Shown here one piece after another: positions 1 through 7,165 of a DNA stretch of 23,286 bases. The stretch comes from an uncultured Lachnospiraceae bacterium (lineage in GTDB: Bacteria > Bacillota > Clostridia > Lachnospirales > Lachnospiraceae), in contig CAJUGG010000089.1 in assembly GCA_910585995.1 (NCBI GenBank), forward strand, positions 1-23,286, written 5' to 3'. The stretch's first letter is position 1. Each line of letters begins with the position of its first letter. The translations under genes and the position numbers were made by a program. The notes beneath the pieces are model-generated. The model did no database searches. It saw only the letters and a list, made by a program, of their open reading frames with translations, and was not told the DNA's origin.

Positions 1-288
1 ACATTTGAGAGCGCAGCGAACAAATGTTATTACAGAGAAGGGGCATTGTGAGCGGCTGATGCGGAAGTCAACAGAACCTCAAAACAGCATCAGCCTGAAC
101 AATGCCCGTAATGACATTTGAGAGCGCAGCGAACAAATGTTATTACAGAGAAGGGGCATTGTGAGTGGCTGATGCGGAAGTCAACAGAACCTAAAAACAG
201 CATCAGCCCGAACAATGCCCGTAATGACATTTGAGAGCGCAGCGAACAAATGTTATTACAGAGAAGGGGCATTGTGAGCGGCTGATGC
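1..288 (+). repeat. Tandem array of 89-bp hairpin repeat (type A), 2.5 copies
   Basis: Direct tandem repeat with an exact 113-bp period: units begin at 1, 114 and 227. Each unit holds an 89-bp imperfect palindrome: a partial copy ending at 62, then 87-175 and 200-288. The palindrome has three nested stems: outer GCATCAGCC/GGCTGATGC, middle ACAATGCCC/GGGCATTGT, and an inner 13-bp stem GTAATGACATTTG/CAAATGTTATTAC that contains one G-T pair. The apical loop is AGAGCGCAGCGAA. The last copy runs straight into GGAACTTAAATAAGGAG, the ribosome binding site of the dehydrogenase at 316. The first copy is cut by the window edge. Transcription into RNA is inferred from the position just upstream of a start codon. 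Confidence 0.9.
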
Positions 289-315
289 GGAACTTAAATA
301 AGGAGAATTTTTAGT

Positions 316-1281
316 ATGAAGATCGTAATTTTGGATGGTTACACAGAGAATCCCGGAGATTTAAGCTGGGCAGAGCTTGAGAAGTTGGGCGAGGTAACGG
401 TATATGACAGGACTTCTTATGAGGAGAGTCCATTGATTGCAGAGCGTATTGGCGATGCAGAGATCGCGATTATGAACAAGACTCCAATCTCTAAGGCAAC
501 CATTGACAAATGCCCGAATCTGAAATTAATTGCAGTGCTGGCAACTGGATACAATGTGGTAGATTACGACTATGCAAAGGAAAAAGGGATTCCGGTTGTC
601 AATGTGCCTACATATGGAACACAGATCGTGGGACAGTACGCAGTAGGTCTGCTTTTAGAGATCTGCTCTCATTATGGACATCATGCACAGACGGTACAGG
701 AAGGAAGATGGGAAAACTGTGAGGACTGGTGCTATTGGGATTATCCGATGATCGAGCTGTATGGCAAGACCGCAGGCGTGATTGGACTTGGACGGATTGG
801 ACAGGCTACTGCTAAGATTCTGAATGCGCTGGATATGAAAGTGCTGGCGTATGATGCATTTGAGAGCGAGGCCGGCAAGAAACTGGCACAGTATGTGGAT
901 CTGGATACGCTTTTAAAGGAGTCAGATGTGATCTTTTTGCATTGTCCATTGTTCCCGTCTACTGAGGGGATGATCAACAAGGAGACGATTGCGAAGATGA
1001 AGGATGGTGTGATCCTGATTAATAACAGCCGTGGGCAGCTAGTGGTAGAGCAGGATCTGGCAGATGCACTGAACAGCGGGAAAGTGTATGCAGCAGGTCT
1101 GGATGTGGTGTCTACCGAGCCGATTATGGGAGACAATCCGCTTCTGAAGGCGAAAAACTGTCTGATTACACCGCATATTTCCTGGGCTGCGCAGGCGTCA
1201 CGCCAGAGAATTATGGATATTACGGTGAACAATGTGAAGGCGTTCTTGGATGGAGAGCCGATTAACGTTGTGAATAAATAG
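316..1281 (+). CDS. D-2-hydroxyacid dehydrogenase, probable hydroxypyruvate reductase / glycerate dehydrogenase
   Basis: 321-aa cytosolic NAD-dependent oxidoreductase of the D-isomer-specific 2-hydroxyacid dehydrogenase family. The nucleotide-binding motif GLGRIG is at 157-162, with an acidic residue (D180) at the end of the second strand, typical of NAD rather than NADP preference. The catalytic triad is visible as R239 (NNSRG), E268 (STEP) and H287 (TPHISW). The length is normal for the family. The ATG at 316 follows AAGGAG at good spacing, directly after a type A hairpin. The next gene is a glycerate kinase, so the likely reaction is hydroxypyruvate to D-glycerate (or the reverse). Substrate choice is inferred from context; another 2-oxoacid, such as in phenyllactate or lactate formation, cannot be excluded from sequence alone. 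Confidence 0.93.
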   Translation: MKIVILDGYTENPGDLSWAELEKLGEVTVYDRTSYEESPLIAERIGDAEIAIMNKTPISKATIDKCPNLKLIAVLATGYNVVDYDYAKEKGIPVVNVPTYGTQIVGQYAVGLLLEICSHYGHHAQTVQEGRWENCEDWCYWDYPMIELYGKTAGVIGLGRIGQATAKILNALDMKVLAYDAFESEAGKKLAQYVDLDTLLKESDVIFLHCPLFPSTEGMINKETIAKMKDGVILINNSRGQLVVEQDLADALNSGKVYAAGLDVVSTEPIMGDNPLLKAKNCLITPHISWAAQASRQRIMDITVNNVKAFLDGEPINVVNK

Positions 1282-1292
1282 TGAGGAGTGAC

Positions 1293-1488
1293 GGGGGCTG
1301 TCGGGAAGCCGGTCTCCTGGGTGTTGGGCAATGTCTGCATGGAATGTATCGGACAGTCCGCACAGTTTGTATGCTCCAGTCGGACACTATTGTGTCCGTC
1401 TGGCTCATACAAACTGTACAGACTGTCCGCTCCAATCCACACAGCACTATTGCCCAATACCCAGAAGCCCGGCTTCCCGACAGCCCCC
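1293..1488 (+). repeat. Long hairpin repeat (type B, copy B1), about 196 bp
   Basis: An almost complete palindrome beginning 12 bases after the dehydrogenase stop codon. The outer arms (1293-1312 and 1469-1488) are a perfect 20-bp inverted repeat, GGGGGCTGTCGGGAAGCCGG and its complement. A second stem (CTGGGTGTTGGGCAAT/ATTGCCCAATACCCAG) has one mismatch. An apical stem of about 37 bp with a few mismatches (from CGGACAG near 1350 to CTGTCCG near 1429) closes on TATTG. The asymmetric part between the stems (1330-1355 and 1440-1451) recurs in the luxS leader at 7166-7295. There is no T-run after it, so it is not a standard intrinsic terminator. ORFs seen inside it are artefacts of the palindrome. 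Confidence 0.88.
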
Positions 1489-1509
1489 TGTTTGTTGGCA
1501 GGCGAAACA

Positions 1510-1712
1510 GCACCAGCCCGAACAATGCCCGTAAGGATGTTTGAGAACGAAGTGAATGAACATGCTTACAGAGAAGGGGCATTGTGAGCGGCAGATGCGG
1601 AACTGAAAATAAAACATAAAACAGCATCAGCCCGAACAATGCCCGTAAGGATGTTCGAGAACGAAGTGAATGAACATGCTTACAGAGAAGGGGCATTGTG
1701 AGCGGCAGATGC
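1510..1712 (+). repeat. Two tandem type A hairpins (A3, A4), second subtype
   Basis: Two 89-bp hairpins, 1510-1598 and 1624-1712, 114 bp apart. They share the outer and middle stems of the array at 1-288, but the inner stem reads GTAAGGATGTTC/GAACATGCTTAC. At four positions of this stem both partners have changed relative to the first subtype, which keeps pairing. The apical loop is AGAACGAAGTGAATG. The second copy ends in GATGCGGAACTCTAATAGGAGG, which supplies the ribosome binding site of the glycerate kinase at 1737. Confidence 0.9.
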
Positions 1713-1736
1713 GGAACTCTAATAGGAGGATTTTTT

Positions 1737-2873
1737 ATGAAAATTGTGGTTGCGATTGATTCTTTGAAGGGGAGTTTGACGTCGATGGAGGCGGGCCGGG
1801 CGATTCGGGACGGGGTCTTGAAGGTGCTGCCGGATACGGAAGTGATTGTGAAACCTTTGGCAGATGGTGGCGAGGGGACTACGGAGGCTCTGGTAGAGGG
1901 GCTTGGCGGAGAGATGGTGTATGTGGATGTGCATGGGCCATTGGAGACGAGAGTGAAGGCCGGATATGGATGGATTGCAGAGACGAAGACGGCGATTATG
2001 GAGATGGCCGCTGCTGCGGGGATTATCATTGTCGGGAAGGATAAGAGACCTTTGGATGCCACTACTTATGGTGTGGGAGAGATGATTAAGGATGCGGTCT
2101 TGAAGGGATGCCAAAATTTTATCATTGGGATTGGCGGGAGTGCTACCAATGATGGAGGAATCGGAATGTTGACGGCGCTGGGGTATGAATTTTTGGATCA
2201 GGATGGGAAAGCTGTGGGCATCGGCGGCGGTGCTTTAAAGGATATTGCTGCGATTAAGACGGAGAATGTGATGCCAGAGCTTAAGGAGTGTCAGTTTAAG
2301 ATTGCCTGTGATGTGACGAATCCGTTATGCGGGACTAATGGGGCTACCTATATCTATGGGCCGCAAAAGGGTGTAACGGAGGATTTAAGAGATGATCTGG
2401 ATCAGGCGCTTGGAAGTTATGCAGAAGTGACGAAGAAGTATCTAGGGACGGATTTTGCCGAGAGTGAGGGTGCAGGGGCAGCCGGAGGGCTGGGCTTTGC
2501 ATTTTTGAGTTATCTGCATGGGAATCTGCAGCCGGGAATTGATCTGGTATTGGATGCGGTGGAGATGGAGAAGGCCATGGAAGGTGCAGATCTGGTATTT
2601 ACTGGAGAGGGCAGGCTGGATTATCAGACCGCTATGGGCAAAGCTCCTGTAGGGATTGCGAAGCTTGCAAAAAAGCATGGGGCGAAAGTGATTGCTCTGG
2701 CGGGCGCGGTGATCGAAGGGGCAGAAAAATGCAATGAAAATGGCATTGACGCATATTTTCCGATTTTGCAACAGATTGTGACACTGGATGAGGCGATGGA
2801 TGCTAAGACAGCGAAAGAGAATATGAAAAAGACGACCGAACAGGTGATCCGTCTGGTGGCAGCGGTTCGGTAA
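1737..2873 (+). CDS. glxK: Glycerate 2-kinase (GlxK/GarK family)
   Basis: 378-aa cytosolic kinase that phosphorylates D-glycerate with ATP; characterised members of this family form 2-phosphoglycerate, which enters lower glycolysis. Family motifs in order: DSLKGSLTSMEAG near the N-terminus, LADGGEGTTEA, GIGGSATNDGGIGM, GPQKG, GAGAAGGLGF and TGEGRLDYQT. The length is typical. The ATG at 1737 is chosen over an upstream in-frame start at 1698 because AATAGGAGG lies just before it and the upstream stretch belongs to a hairpin repeat. With the dehydrogenase at 316 it forms a hydroxypyruvate-glycerate-phosphoglycerate route. Only 15 bases separate it from the MBL-fold gene, so the two are probably co-transcribed. 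Confidence 0.95.
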   Translation: MKIVVAIDSLKGSLTSMEAGRAIRDGVLKVLPDTEVIVKPLADGGEGTTEALVEGLGGEMVYVDVHGPLETRVKAGYGWIAETKTAIMEMAAAAGIIIVGKDKRPLDATTYGVGEMIKDAVLKGCQNFIIGIGGSATNDGGIGMLTALGYEFLDQDGKAVGIGGGALKDIAAIKTENVMPELKECQFKIACDVTNPLCGTNGATYIYGPQKGVTEDLRDDLDQALGSYAEVTKKYLGTDFAESEGAGAAGGLGFAFLSYLHGNLQPGIDLVLDAVEMEKAMEGADLVFTGEGRLDYQTAMGKAPVGIAKLAKKHGAKVIALAGAVIEGAEKCNENGIDAYFPILQQIVTLDEAMDAKTAKENMKKTTEQVIRLVAAVR

Positions 2874-2888
2874 GAGGAGAGACAGAGA

Positions 2889-3698
2889 ATGGAAGAGACA
2901 CTGATTTTATTGGGTACAGGGAACGCCACAGTTACCAAATGTTTTAATACTTGTTTTGCCATTAAGACCGGTGAGGAATATCTGCTGGTGGATACGGGCG
3001 GCGGAAATGGTATTATGACACAGTTAGAGCGTGCGGATATCCCGATGGAAGCCATTCATGAGATTTTTATGAGCCATGAGCATACCGACCATCTGTTGGG
3101 GCTGGTATGGCTGATTCGCATGATTGCCACCAAGATGAAAAAGGGGCAGTATGAGGGAGATCTGAACATTTACTGCCACAGAGAACTGCAAGAGATTATA
3201 CTGACCATTACCAAACTGACAGTACAGGCTAAATTTTACAATATGATCGGGGAGCGCATTTTCTTTCATCCGGTGGAAGATAAGGAAGTGCGGACGATCT
3301 TAGGGTATGAGATGACGTTTTTTGATATTCATTCCACGAAGGCAAAACAGTTTGGATTTACAATGCGTCTGAAGAATGGAAAACGGTTCACATTTGTGGG
3401 AGACGAGCCGTATCAGGAGCATGAGAAAGAGTATGCAGATCATGCGGACTGGTTTTTGCATGAGGCTTTTTGCCTCTATCGGGACAGGGAGATCTATAAG
3501 CCGTATGAGAAACATCACACGACGGTAAAAGAAGCGTGTGAGCATGCGGAGGAACTGCAGGTGAAGAATCTGATCCTTTACCATACAGAGGATAAAAATA
3601 TTGAGCACAGGAGAGAACTGTATACCAAAGAAGGACGGGAGTATTATCACTGCGGGAACCTGATCGTGCCAGAGGATCTGGACAGGATTGTACTTTGA
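2889..3698 (+). CDS. MBL-fold metallohydrolase (ribonuclease Z-like)
   Basis: 269-aa protein of the metallo-beta-lactamase fold. The metal-binding motif SHEHTDH gives H63, H65, D67 and H68. Further likely ligands are H148 (IHSTKAKQFGF), D172 (FVGDE) and H232 (LYHTED), the order seen in RNase Z/ElaC-like hydrolases. There is a second histidine cluster at HHTTVKEA (209-216). No signal peptide is seen, so it is probably cytosolic with two zinc ions. It lacks the long exosite insertion expected of a classical tRNase Z, and the substrate cannot be told from sequence. The start at 2889 follows GAGGAGA. It is closely spaced behind glxK and 27 bases ahead of the broken TIR-MORN gene. Confidence 0.88.
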   Translation: MEETLILLGTGNATVTKCFNTCFAIKTGEEYLLVDTGGGNGIMTQLERADIPMEAIHEIFMSHEHTDHLLGLVWLIRMIATKMKKGQYEGDLNIYCHRELQEIILTITKLTVQAKFYNMIGERIFFHPVEDKEVRTILGYEMTFFDIHSTKAKQFGFTMRLKNGKRFTFVGDEPYQEHEKEYADHADWFLHEAFCLYRDREIYKPYEKHHTTVKEACEHAEELQVKNLILYHTEDKNIEHRRELYTKEGREYYHCGNLIVPEDLDRIVL

Positions 3699-3725
3699 TG
3701 TAACATTTAGAAGAGAGCAATAAAA

Positions 3726-5642
3726 ATGGGATTGAATGAAGCATAAAAGAAGGAGCGTTCAGAGTTCCTGGAGAAAAATCTGGAGATTACGGAGTGCTCT
3801 CAGCGAAAACCCTATGTTTTCATCAGTTATGCCAGTGACAACTGGGAGATTGTGTTCAAATCTGCTGTGGTGCCTATGCAGAAACAGTATGGTCTGCGGG
3901 TCTATGCGGATAAAGCTTTTGACAAGGTAAACGATAAGTGGATTGTTCCTATGTTGCGCAATGTACGTGGTTCGGATATATTTGTGGCTTTTATCAGCCA
4001 GAGTTATATAGAGAGTTATGCCTGCTTCTTGGAATTGCTGACGGCTGTTAATAACAGAAAGAAACTGGTGGTTGTCTCATTGGAGGAGCAGCTTCACCTG
4101 GGTGATACCACCAATCTGCCGATCGTGAACCGGGGCGTAAAGAACGAGATTCTCAACCAGGGAGCCAATATCGCCACCAATACCAATAATACTTCCAACG
4201 ATATTATGCGGGCGATGAAGTCTGCTTTTACCAGTTTGTCTACGTTGCTGGAGCAGGATGCACTGTCTAAATATGATATATCGGATGCTTTTATTAACTT
4301 TTTGCGTGATGCCTCTCTTAACCGTAAGACGATCAATGATCTAGGGTCATTGCGTAAAAGTATCAAGTCTGTCAGCCGTGATGTATTTGACCAATCGCTC
4401 ATCGCTGCGGCAGTTCAAAAAGCTGCGTCTGCACAGGAAGAAGAGCAGCCAGAACCGGTTGTGGCAGAGCCAGAACCAAAGCTTCAACCAGACATCATTT
4501 CGCAGGCAGAGCCGGATTTACAGCCAGAACCCGAACCGAAAGCAGATTTTTCCTTTTCCGACAGCGAAAACGGGAAAGGGGCTAAAAAACCGCTGAACGT
4601 AAAACGGATAGGAGGCGTAATCGCAATTATTGCGGCTGTGGTAGTGTTTTCCCTTGTTTTGCTTGGCGGCACGAAACAAGTGACGAATATGGAATATACA
4701 ACTTCTGACGGAATCTCGGGTACATATACGGGAGGCTGGAGGAAAGAACAACCCAACGGACAGGGAACTTTTACAGACTCGGACGGCAAAGTCTCTGAAG
4801 GGGAATGGAAAAATGGCAATCTTGGTGGCACAGGCACCATTACCTGGGCAAACGGCAGTGTCTATGAGGGCGAATTACATGATGGGGAGCCATCTGGAAC
4901 AGGCACTAAGACATGGAGCACTGGCGATGTCTATGAAGGAGAATGGAAAGATGGTAAATGCGATGGTACAGGCAGTATCACATGGGAGAACGGCGATGCC
5001 TATGAGGGCGAATTTAAAGATAATATCATCCAGGGGCAGGGAGTCTTCACATGGGCAGATGGTTCTAAATTTGAGGGTGAATTTTTGGATGGCACGAAGA
5101 ATGGGGAAGGCGTCTATACCAAGGCAGACGGCACCACGGTGAAAGAGACATGGGTAAGCGAGCAGACCATGGAATGGGCTGGGGGAACTTACACTGGTCC
5201 TACCAAGGACGGCAAGCCTCAAGGCACAGGCAGTATCACATGAGACGATAATGCTGTCTACGAGGGCGAGTTTTTGGATGGCGAGTATAACGGCAAGGGT
5301 ACTTTTACTACAGCCAACGGCGAGACCTATGAGGGCGAATATAAAGACGGAAAGCGCGATGGTTATGGCGTCTATACATGGCCCAGTGGTCAGAAATATG
5401 AAGGTGAATTTTCAGATGGCAAGTACAACGGTCAAGGTACGTTTACCTATAAGAATGGCCAAGTCTATGAAGGGACATTCAAGGACGGCCAGTTCTATGG
5501 CCAAGGTACGATGACTTACACTGATGGCAGTATCTACAAAGGCGAATTTGTGGAAGGCAAGAAGAACGGGGAAGGCGTCTATACCAAGGCAGACGGAACT
5601 GTGGTAAAAGAACTGTGGGATCACGGCACAAAACTTGAATAA
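3726..5642 (+). pseudogene. TIR domain - transmembrane - MORN repeat protein, interrupted by two in-frame stops
   Basis: A single reading frame of 639 codons broken twice. From ATG 3726 (after AGAAGAGAG) six codons are read, then TAA at 3744. The frame continues as KKERSEFLEKNLEI and a TIR domain (codons about 28-130): YVFISYASDNWE, GLRVYADKAF, SDIFVAFISQSYIES, and a Glu in CFLELL at the position of the NADase catalytic residue. A Pro/Glu-rich linker (about 238-285) follows, one membrane segment (about 295-316, VIAIIAAVVVFSLVLL), then 11-12 MORN repeats (YEGEWKDGK.xGTGT.TW.xG). A TGA at 5241 replaces the expected Trp codon in GTGSITW, after which five more repeats follow in frame to 5642. A one-base loss in the A-run near 3745, with start at 3736, would also explain the first lesion. 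The untouched remainder (GTG 3852 to 5243) could still yield a TIR protein lacking its first strand. Function, perhaps envelope sensing or NAD-based defence, is inference. Confidence 0.85.
5100..5596 (+). repeat. In-frame duplication of the closing MORN block
   Basis: The 32 bases at 5100-5131 (AATGGGGAAGGCGTCTATAC and following) recur at 5565-5596 with one difference. The offset of 465 bases is exactly 155 codons. Each copy closes a block of MORN repeats with KNGEGVYTKADGT.VKE.W. This indicates that the array grew by tandem duplication of a five-to-six-repeat block while the frame was still selected. Confidence 0.75.
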
Positions 5643-5708
5643 ACTGCCAGACTGTCTGCCGGACAGGTCAGGCTTTAGGTGTCGGGAAGTTCTACTTTGT
5701 CAGATCAT

Positions 5709-5747
5709 AAAAAATCCATCAGGCTATTGAAAGCTGGTGGATTTTTT
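5709..5747. terminator. Bidirectional intrinsic terminator
   Basis: AAAAAATCCA...GGCT, a short loop, then AGCTGGTGGATTTTTT: a hairpin flanked by an A-run and a T-run, able to end transcription from both sides. On the plus strand it follows the MORN gene by about 65 bases. On the minus strand it overlaps the stop codon of the XRE regulator (5724-5726). Confidence 0.85.
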
Positions 5748-5969
5748 GCGTATTTCCAATAGATCCGATATATTACATTGAAGATATTTGCAAAGACTTA
5801 CGATCAAGTCAGCATCCAGTCGTTGAGCCTGATTTCTGTAGTATCTGTTAAGATTTGTTCGTTGCAAGTCTAAATCTTTACATAATTTTGCTCTGGAAAT
5901 CCCTTTTTCTTTCAACAGTTCCTCTAAGCGAATGTGCAAACAATATTCTTTGGTGTATTTGTCATCCAT
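5724..5969 (-). CDS. XRE-family HTH transcriptional regulator (HTH_26 / Cro-CI type)
   Basis: 81-aa single-domain DNA-binding protein. The helix-turn-helix spans about residues 12-72: LEELLKEKGISRAKLCKDLDL is followed by LQRTNLNRYYRN as recognition helix, then DADLIVSLCKYLQCNISDLLEI, the usual pattern of HTH_26 regulators. There is no effector domain. The start codon follows AGAGAGGT at good spacing. It is divergent from the 95-aa gene at 6103, with 133 bases between the starts that hold three TATATAAGCA boxes, one overlapping its own -10. This points to autoregulation and control of the divergent gene. The stop codon lies in the terminator hairpin. Confidence 0.85.
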   Translation of the reverse strand: MDDKYTKEYCLHIRLEELLKEKGISRAKLCKDLDLQRTNLNRYYRNQAQRLDADLIVSLCKYLQCNISDLLEIRKKSTSFQ

Positions 5970-5992
5970 GTGTGCTACCTCTCTTTCACACT

Positions 5993-6081
5993 ATTATATA
6001 TAAGCAGTGCTCAAAAAATAATTCACATTATAGACAAAGCTTATATAAGCAATATATAATAAAGCTAAGTCTATATAAGCA
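5993..6081. promoter_or_regulatory. Divergent promoter region with iterated operator boxes
   Basis: TATATAAGCA occurs three times: 5997-6006, 6042-6051 and 6072-6081. The middle copy is part of the perfect 12-bp palindrome GCTTATATAAGC (6039-6050). A plus-strand promoter fits TAGACA (6031-6036), an 18-base spacer and TATAAT (6055-6060), so the palindrome sits between -35 and -10. A minus-strand -10, TATAAT (complement of 5993-5998), overlaps the first box; I see no good -35 for it. These are likely binding sites of the adjacent XRE regulator. This is inference from position. Confidence 0.65.
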
Positions 6082-6102
6082 CGCATAGAGAGGGATGGAT
6101 CG

Positions 6103-6390
6103 ATGAAAAGTAAAAATTTTCGTTTTAGAATAAAAAGTTCTGACCATGAATTTGATTTATGGTTTTTGGGACAATTACTGAATGAAGCAATATGGCTTGA
6201 TCATGCAAAGGGGTTTTGTAATCTAATTGACAATAACCCGGAATTGGCGGACGAATATTTCAAAAGAGAAGAAGAGAAAATAGGAAAAATAGATTTGCCA
6301 GCGAAATTTGATACAAAAGAATGGGAGGAGAAAATGCTTTCAGAAATTCACCGAAGAATTGAGGAAAGAAGGGAAAAACAAAAGGATTGA
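6103..6390 (+). CDS. Hypothetical protein, 95 aa, partner of XRE regulator
   Basis: I do not recognise the family. The 95-aa product is strongly charged, with no signal peptide and no membrane segment. The N-terminal half contains FRFRIKSSDHEFDLWFLGQLL; the C-terminal third (EEEKIGK...EIHRRIEERREKQKD) should be helical. The ATG at 6103 follows GAGAGGGATGG. It is divergent from the XRE regulator and lies downstream of the operator-like boxes, so it is probably the regulated gene. AT content is higher than in the neighbouring metabolic genes, which together with the regulator suggests an acquired small module. No toxin or antitoxin motif is visible. Confidence 0.6.
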   Translation: MKSKNFRFRIKSSDHEFDLWFLGQLLNEAIWLDHAKGFCNLIDNNPELADEYFKREEEKIGKIDLPAKFDTKEWEEKMLSEIHRRIEERREKQKD

Positions 6391-6410
6391 CAGCTTTTTG
6401 CCAATCCTTT
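6381..6410 (+). terminator. Stem-loop overlapping the stop codon of the 95-aa gene
   Basis: AAAGGATTG (6381-6389) and CAATCCTTT (6402-6410) form a perfect 9-bp stem. The TGA stop lies at its 5' arm, and an interrupted T-rich run (TTTGTTTTTAATT) follows. Probable weak intrinsic terminator. The remaining bases up to the luxS stop at 6508 hold nothing I can assign. Confidence 0.55.
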
Positions 6411-6507
6411 GAGCATTTGTTTTTAATTGGTTCGGAAAATAGTGTGGTGCCAGCGGTCTGTCTCCTGTTTTCGGTTGCTCGCTTCTTTACCATAAATGAG
6501 CGTCAGG

Positions 6508-6987
6508 TTAAGACGGATAGACTAGACGATCCGCAGGAATGTCGTAGAGAACCTCATCCAAGTAGCGCCTTGAGAGCCATTTGGCCATAGGAAGACTGAT
6601 ATCTAAGTAGTTGCCGCAGTCTTTAGGAGAGGCACCAGGAACCTCGCCTTCATAGTCGCGGATAAATTCGTACATCTCAATCAGAAGATTGACAATGTCA
6701 GCGGACTCATAGTCCCCAGCCAAAAGTAAGTAAAATCCAGTCCGGCATCCCATCGGCCCGAAATAGATCGTCTTAGAACCATAGACCGGATGATTGCGCA
6801 AAAAAGTAGCCCCCAGATGCTCAATGGCATGGATATCCGCCGTATTCATCACCGGTTCATCATTAGGACTCGTCATACGAATATCAAACGTAGTAATCAC
6901 CGTATCTCCTACCGGATCCTTCCTGGATACATAAACTCCCGGCAATAACTTCAGATGGTCAATCGTAAAACTCGTAATTTTCTCCAT
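6508..6987 (-). CDS. luxS: S-ribosylhomocysteine lyase
   Basis: 159-aa cytosolic metalloenzyme that cleaves S-ribosylhomocysteine to homocysteine and DPD, the precursor of autoinducer-2, in the activated methyl cycle. The metal-binding motif HAIEH gives H53 and H57, with E56 as general base. C81 lies in GPMGCRTGFY and the third metal ligand C124 in KDCGNY. The length matches the family. The start at 6987 is fixed by AATAGGAGG a few bases upstream; a longer in-frame reading to 7056 would translate the leader hairpin. The leader upstream is unusually long and structured, with hairpins C2 (7011-7099) and B2 (7166-7295). It is divergent from mgtE. Confidence 0.96.
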   Translation of the reverse strand: MEKITSFTIDHLKLLPGVYVSRKDPVGDTVITTFDIRMTSPNDEPVMNTADIHAIEHLGATFLRNHPVYGSKTIYFGPMGCRTGFYLLLAGDYESADIVNLLIEMYEFIRDYEGEVPGASPKDCGNYLDISLPMAKWLSRRYLDEVLYDIPADRLVYPS

Positions 6988-7010
6988 AAAATACCTCCTA
7001 TTAAAGTTCC

Positions 7011-7099
7011 GCAACTCCCCTCCCAAGCCCCCTTGACTAAGAGAATTTTCCGCCACAAAAGTGTCAGAAAATCCTCTTGGGGCTTGTCCGGTCCGTTGC
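7011..7099 (-). repeat. luxS leader hairpin (type C2) with the shared boundary
   Basis: Read on the minus strand: AAAACA, then a hairpin from GCAAC to GTTGC, then GGAACTTTAATAGGAGG and the luxS start. The stems are GCAAC/GTTGC, AAGCCCC/GGGGCTT and AAGAG-ATTTTC/GAAAAT-CTCTT. The body is unrelated in sequence to type A, yet both borders are the same as in the type A hairpins. A second copy of the border, GAGTTGCGGAGCTT, lies further upstream at about 7112-7126. On the plus strand the same hairpin is followed by a T-run (7102-7109) and could act as a terminator of anything read rightward from 6508. Confidence 0.8.
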
Positions 7100-7165
7100 T
7101 GTTTTTTTTAATAAGCTCCGCAACTCCCCTCCTATCCCCTCCAAGAAAATCCACTTTTCCCTCCT

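Noticed and set aside
90..272. Minus-strand ORF of 60 aa and similar ORFs with SLRALFGLMLF-type translations
   Set aside because: It is the translation of the tandem hairpin repeat; the same peptide reappears at every type A copy and has no ribosome binding site.
1..288. CRISPR array
   Set aside because: The 113-bp period has nearly identical spacers and the repeat itself is an 89-bp palindrome; no cas genes are present.
1293..1488. Intrinsic terminator after the dehydrogenase gene
   Set aside because: No T-run follows the hairpin, its size is far beyond a terminator, and it shares a core with the luxS leader element.
741..2062. Overlapping minus- and plus-strand ORFs across 741-2062
   Set aside because: They run through the B1 palindrome and antisense to well-supported genes.
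5241..5243. TGA read as tryptophan
   Set aside because: TGA is used as the true stop of the MBL-fold, 95-aa, VOC and queH genes, so the code is standard; a nonsense mutation is simpler.
5251..5642. Independent gene for the second MORN block
   Set aside because: Possible starts at 5251 (other frame) and 5274 (TTG) lack ribosome binding sites, and the block continues the upstream repeat frame exactly.
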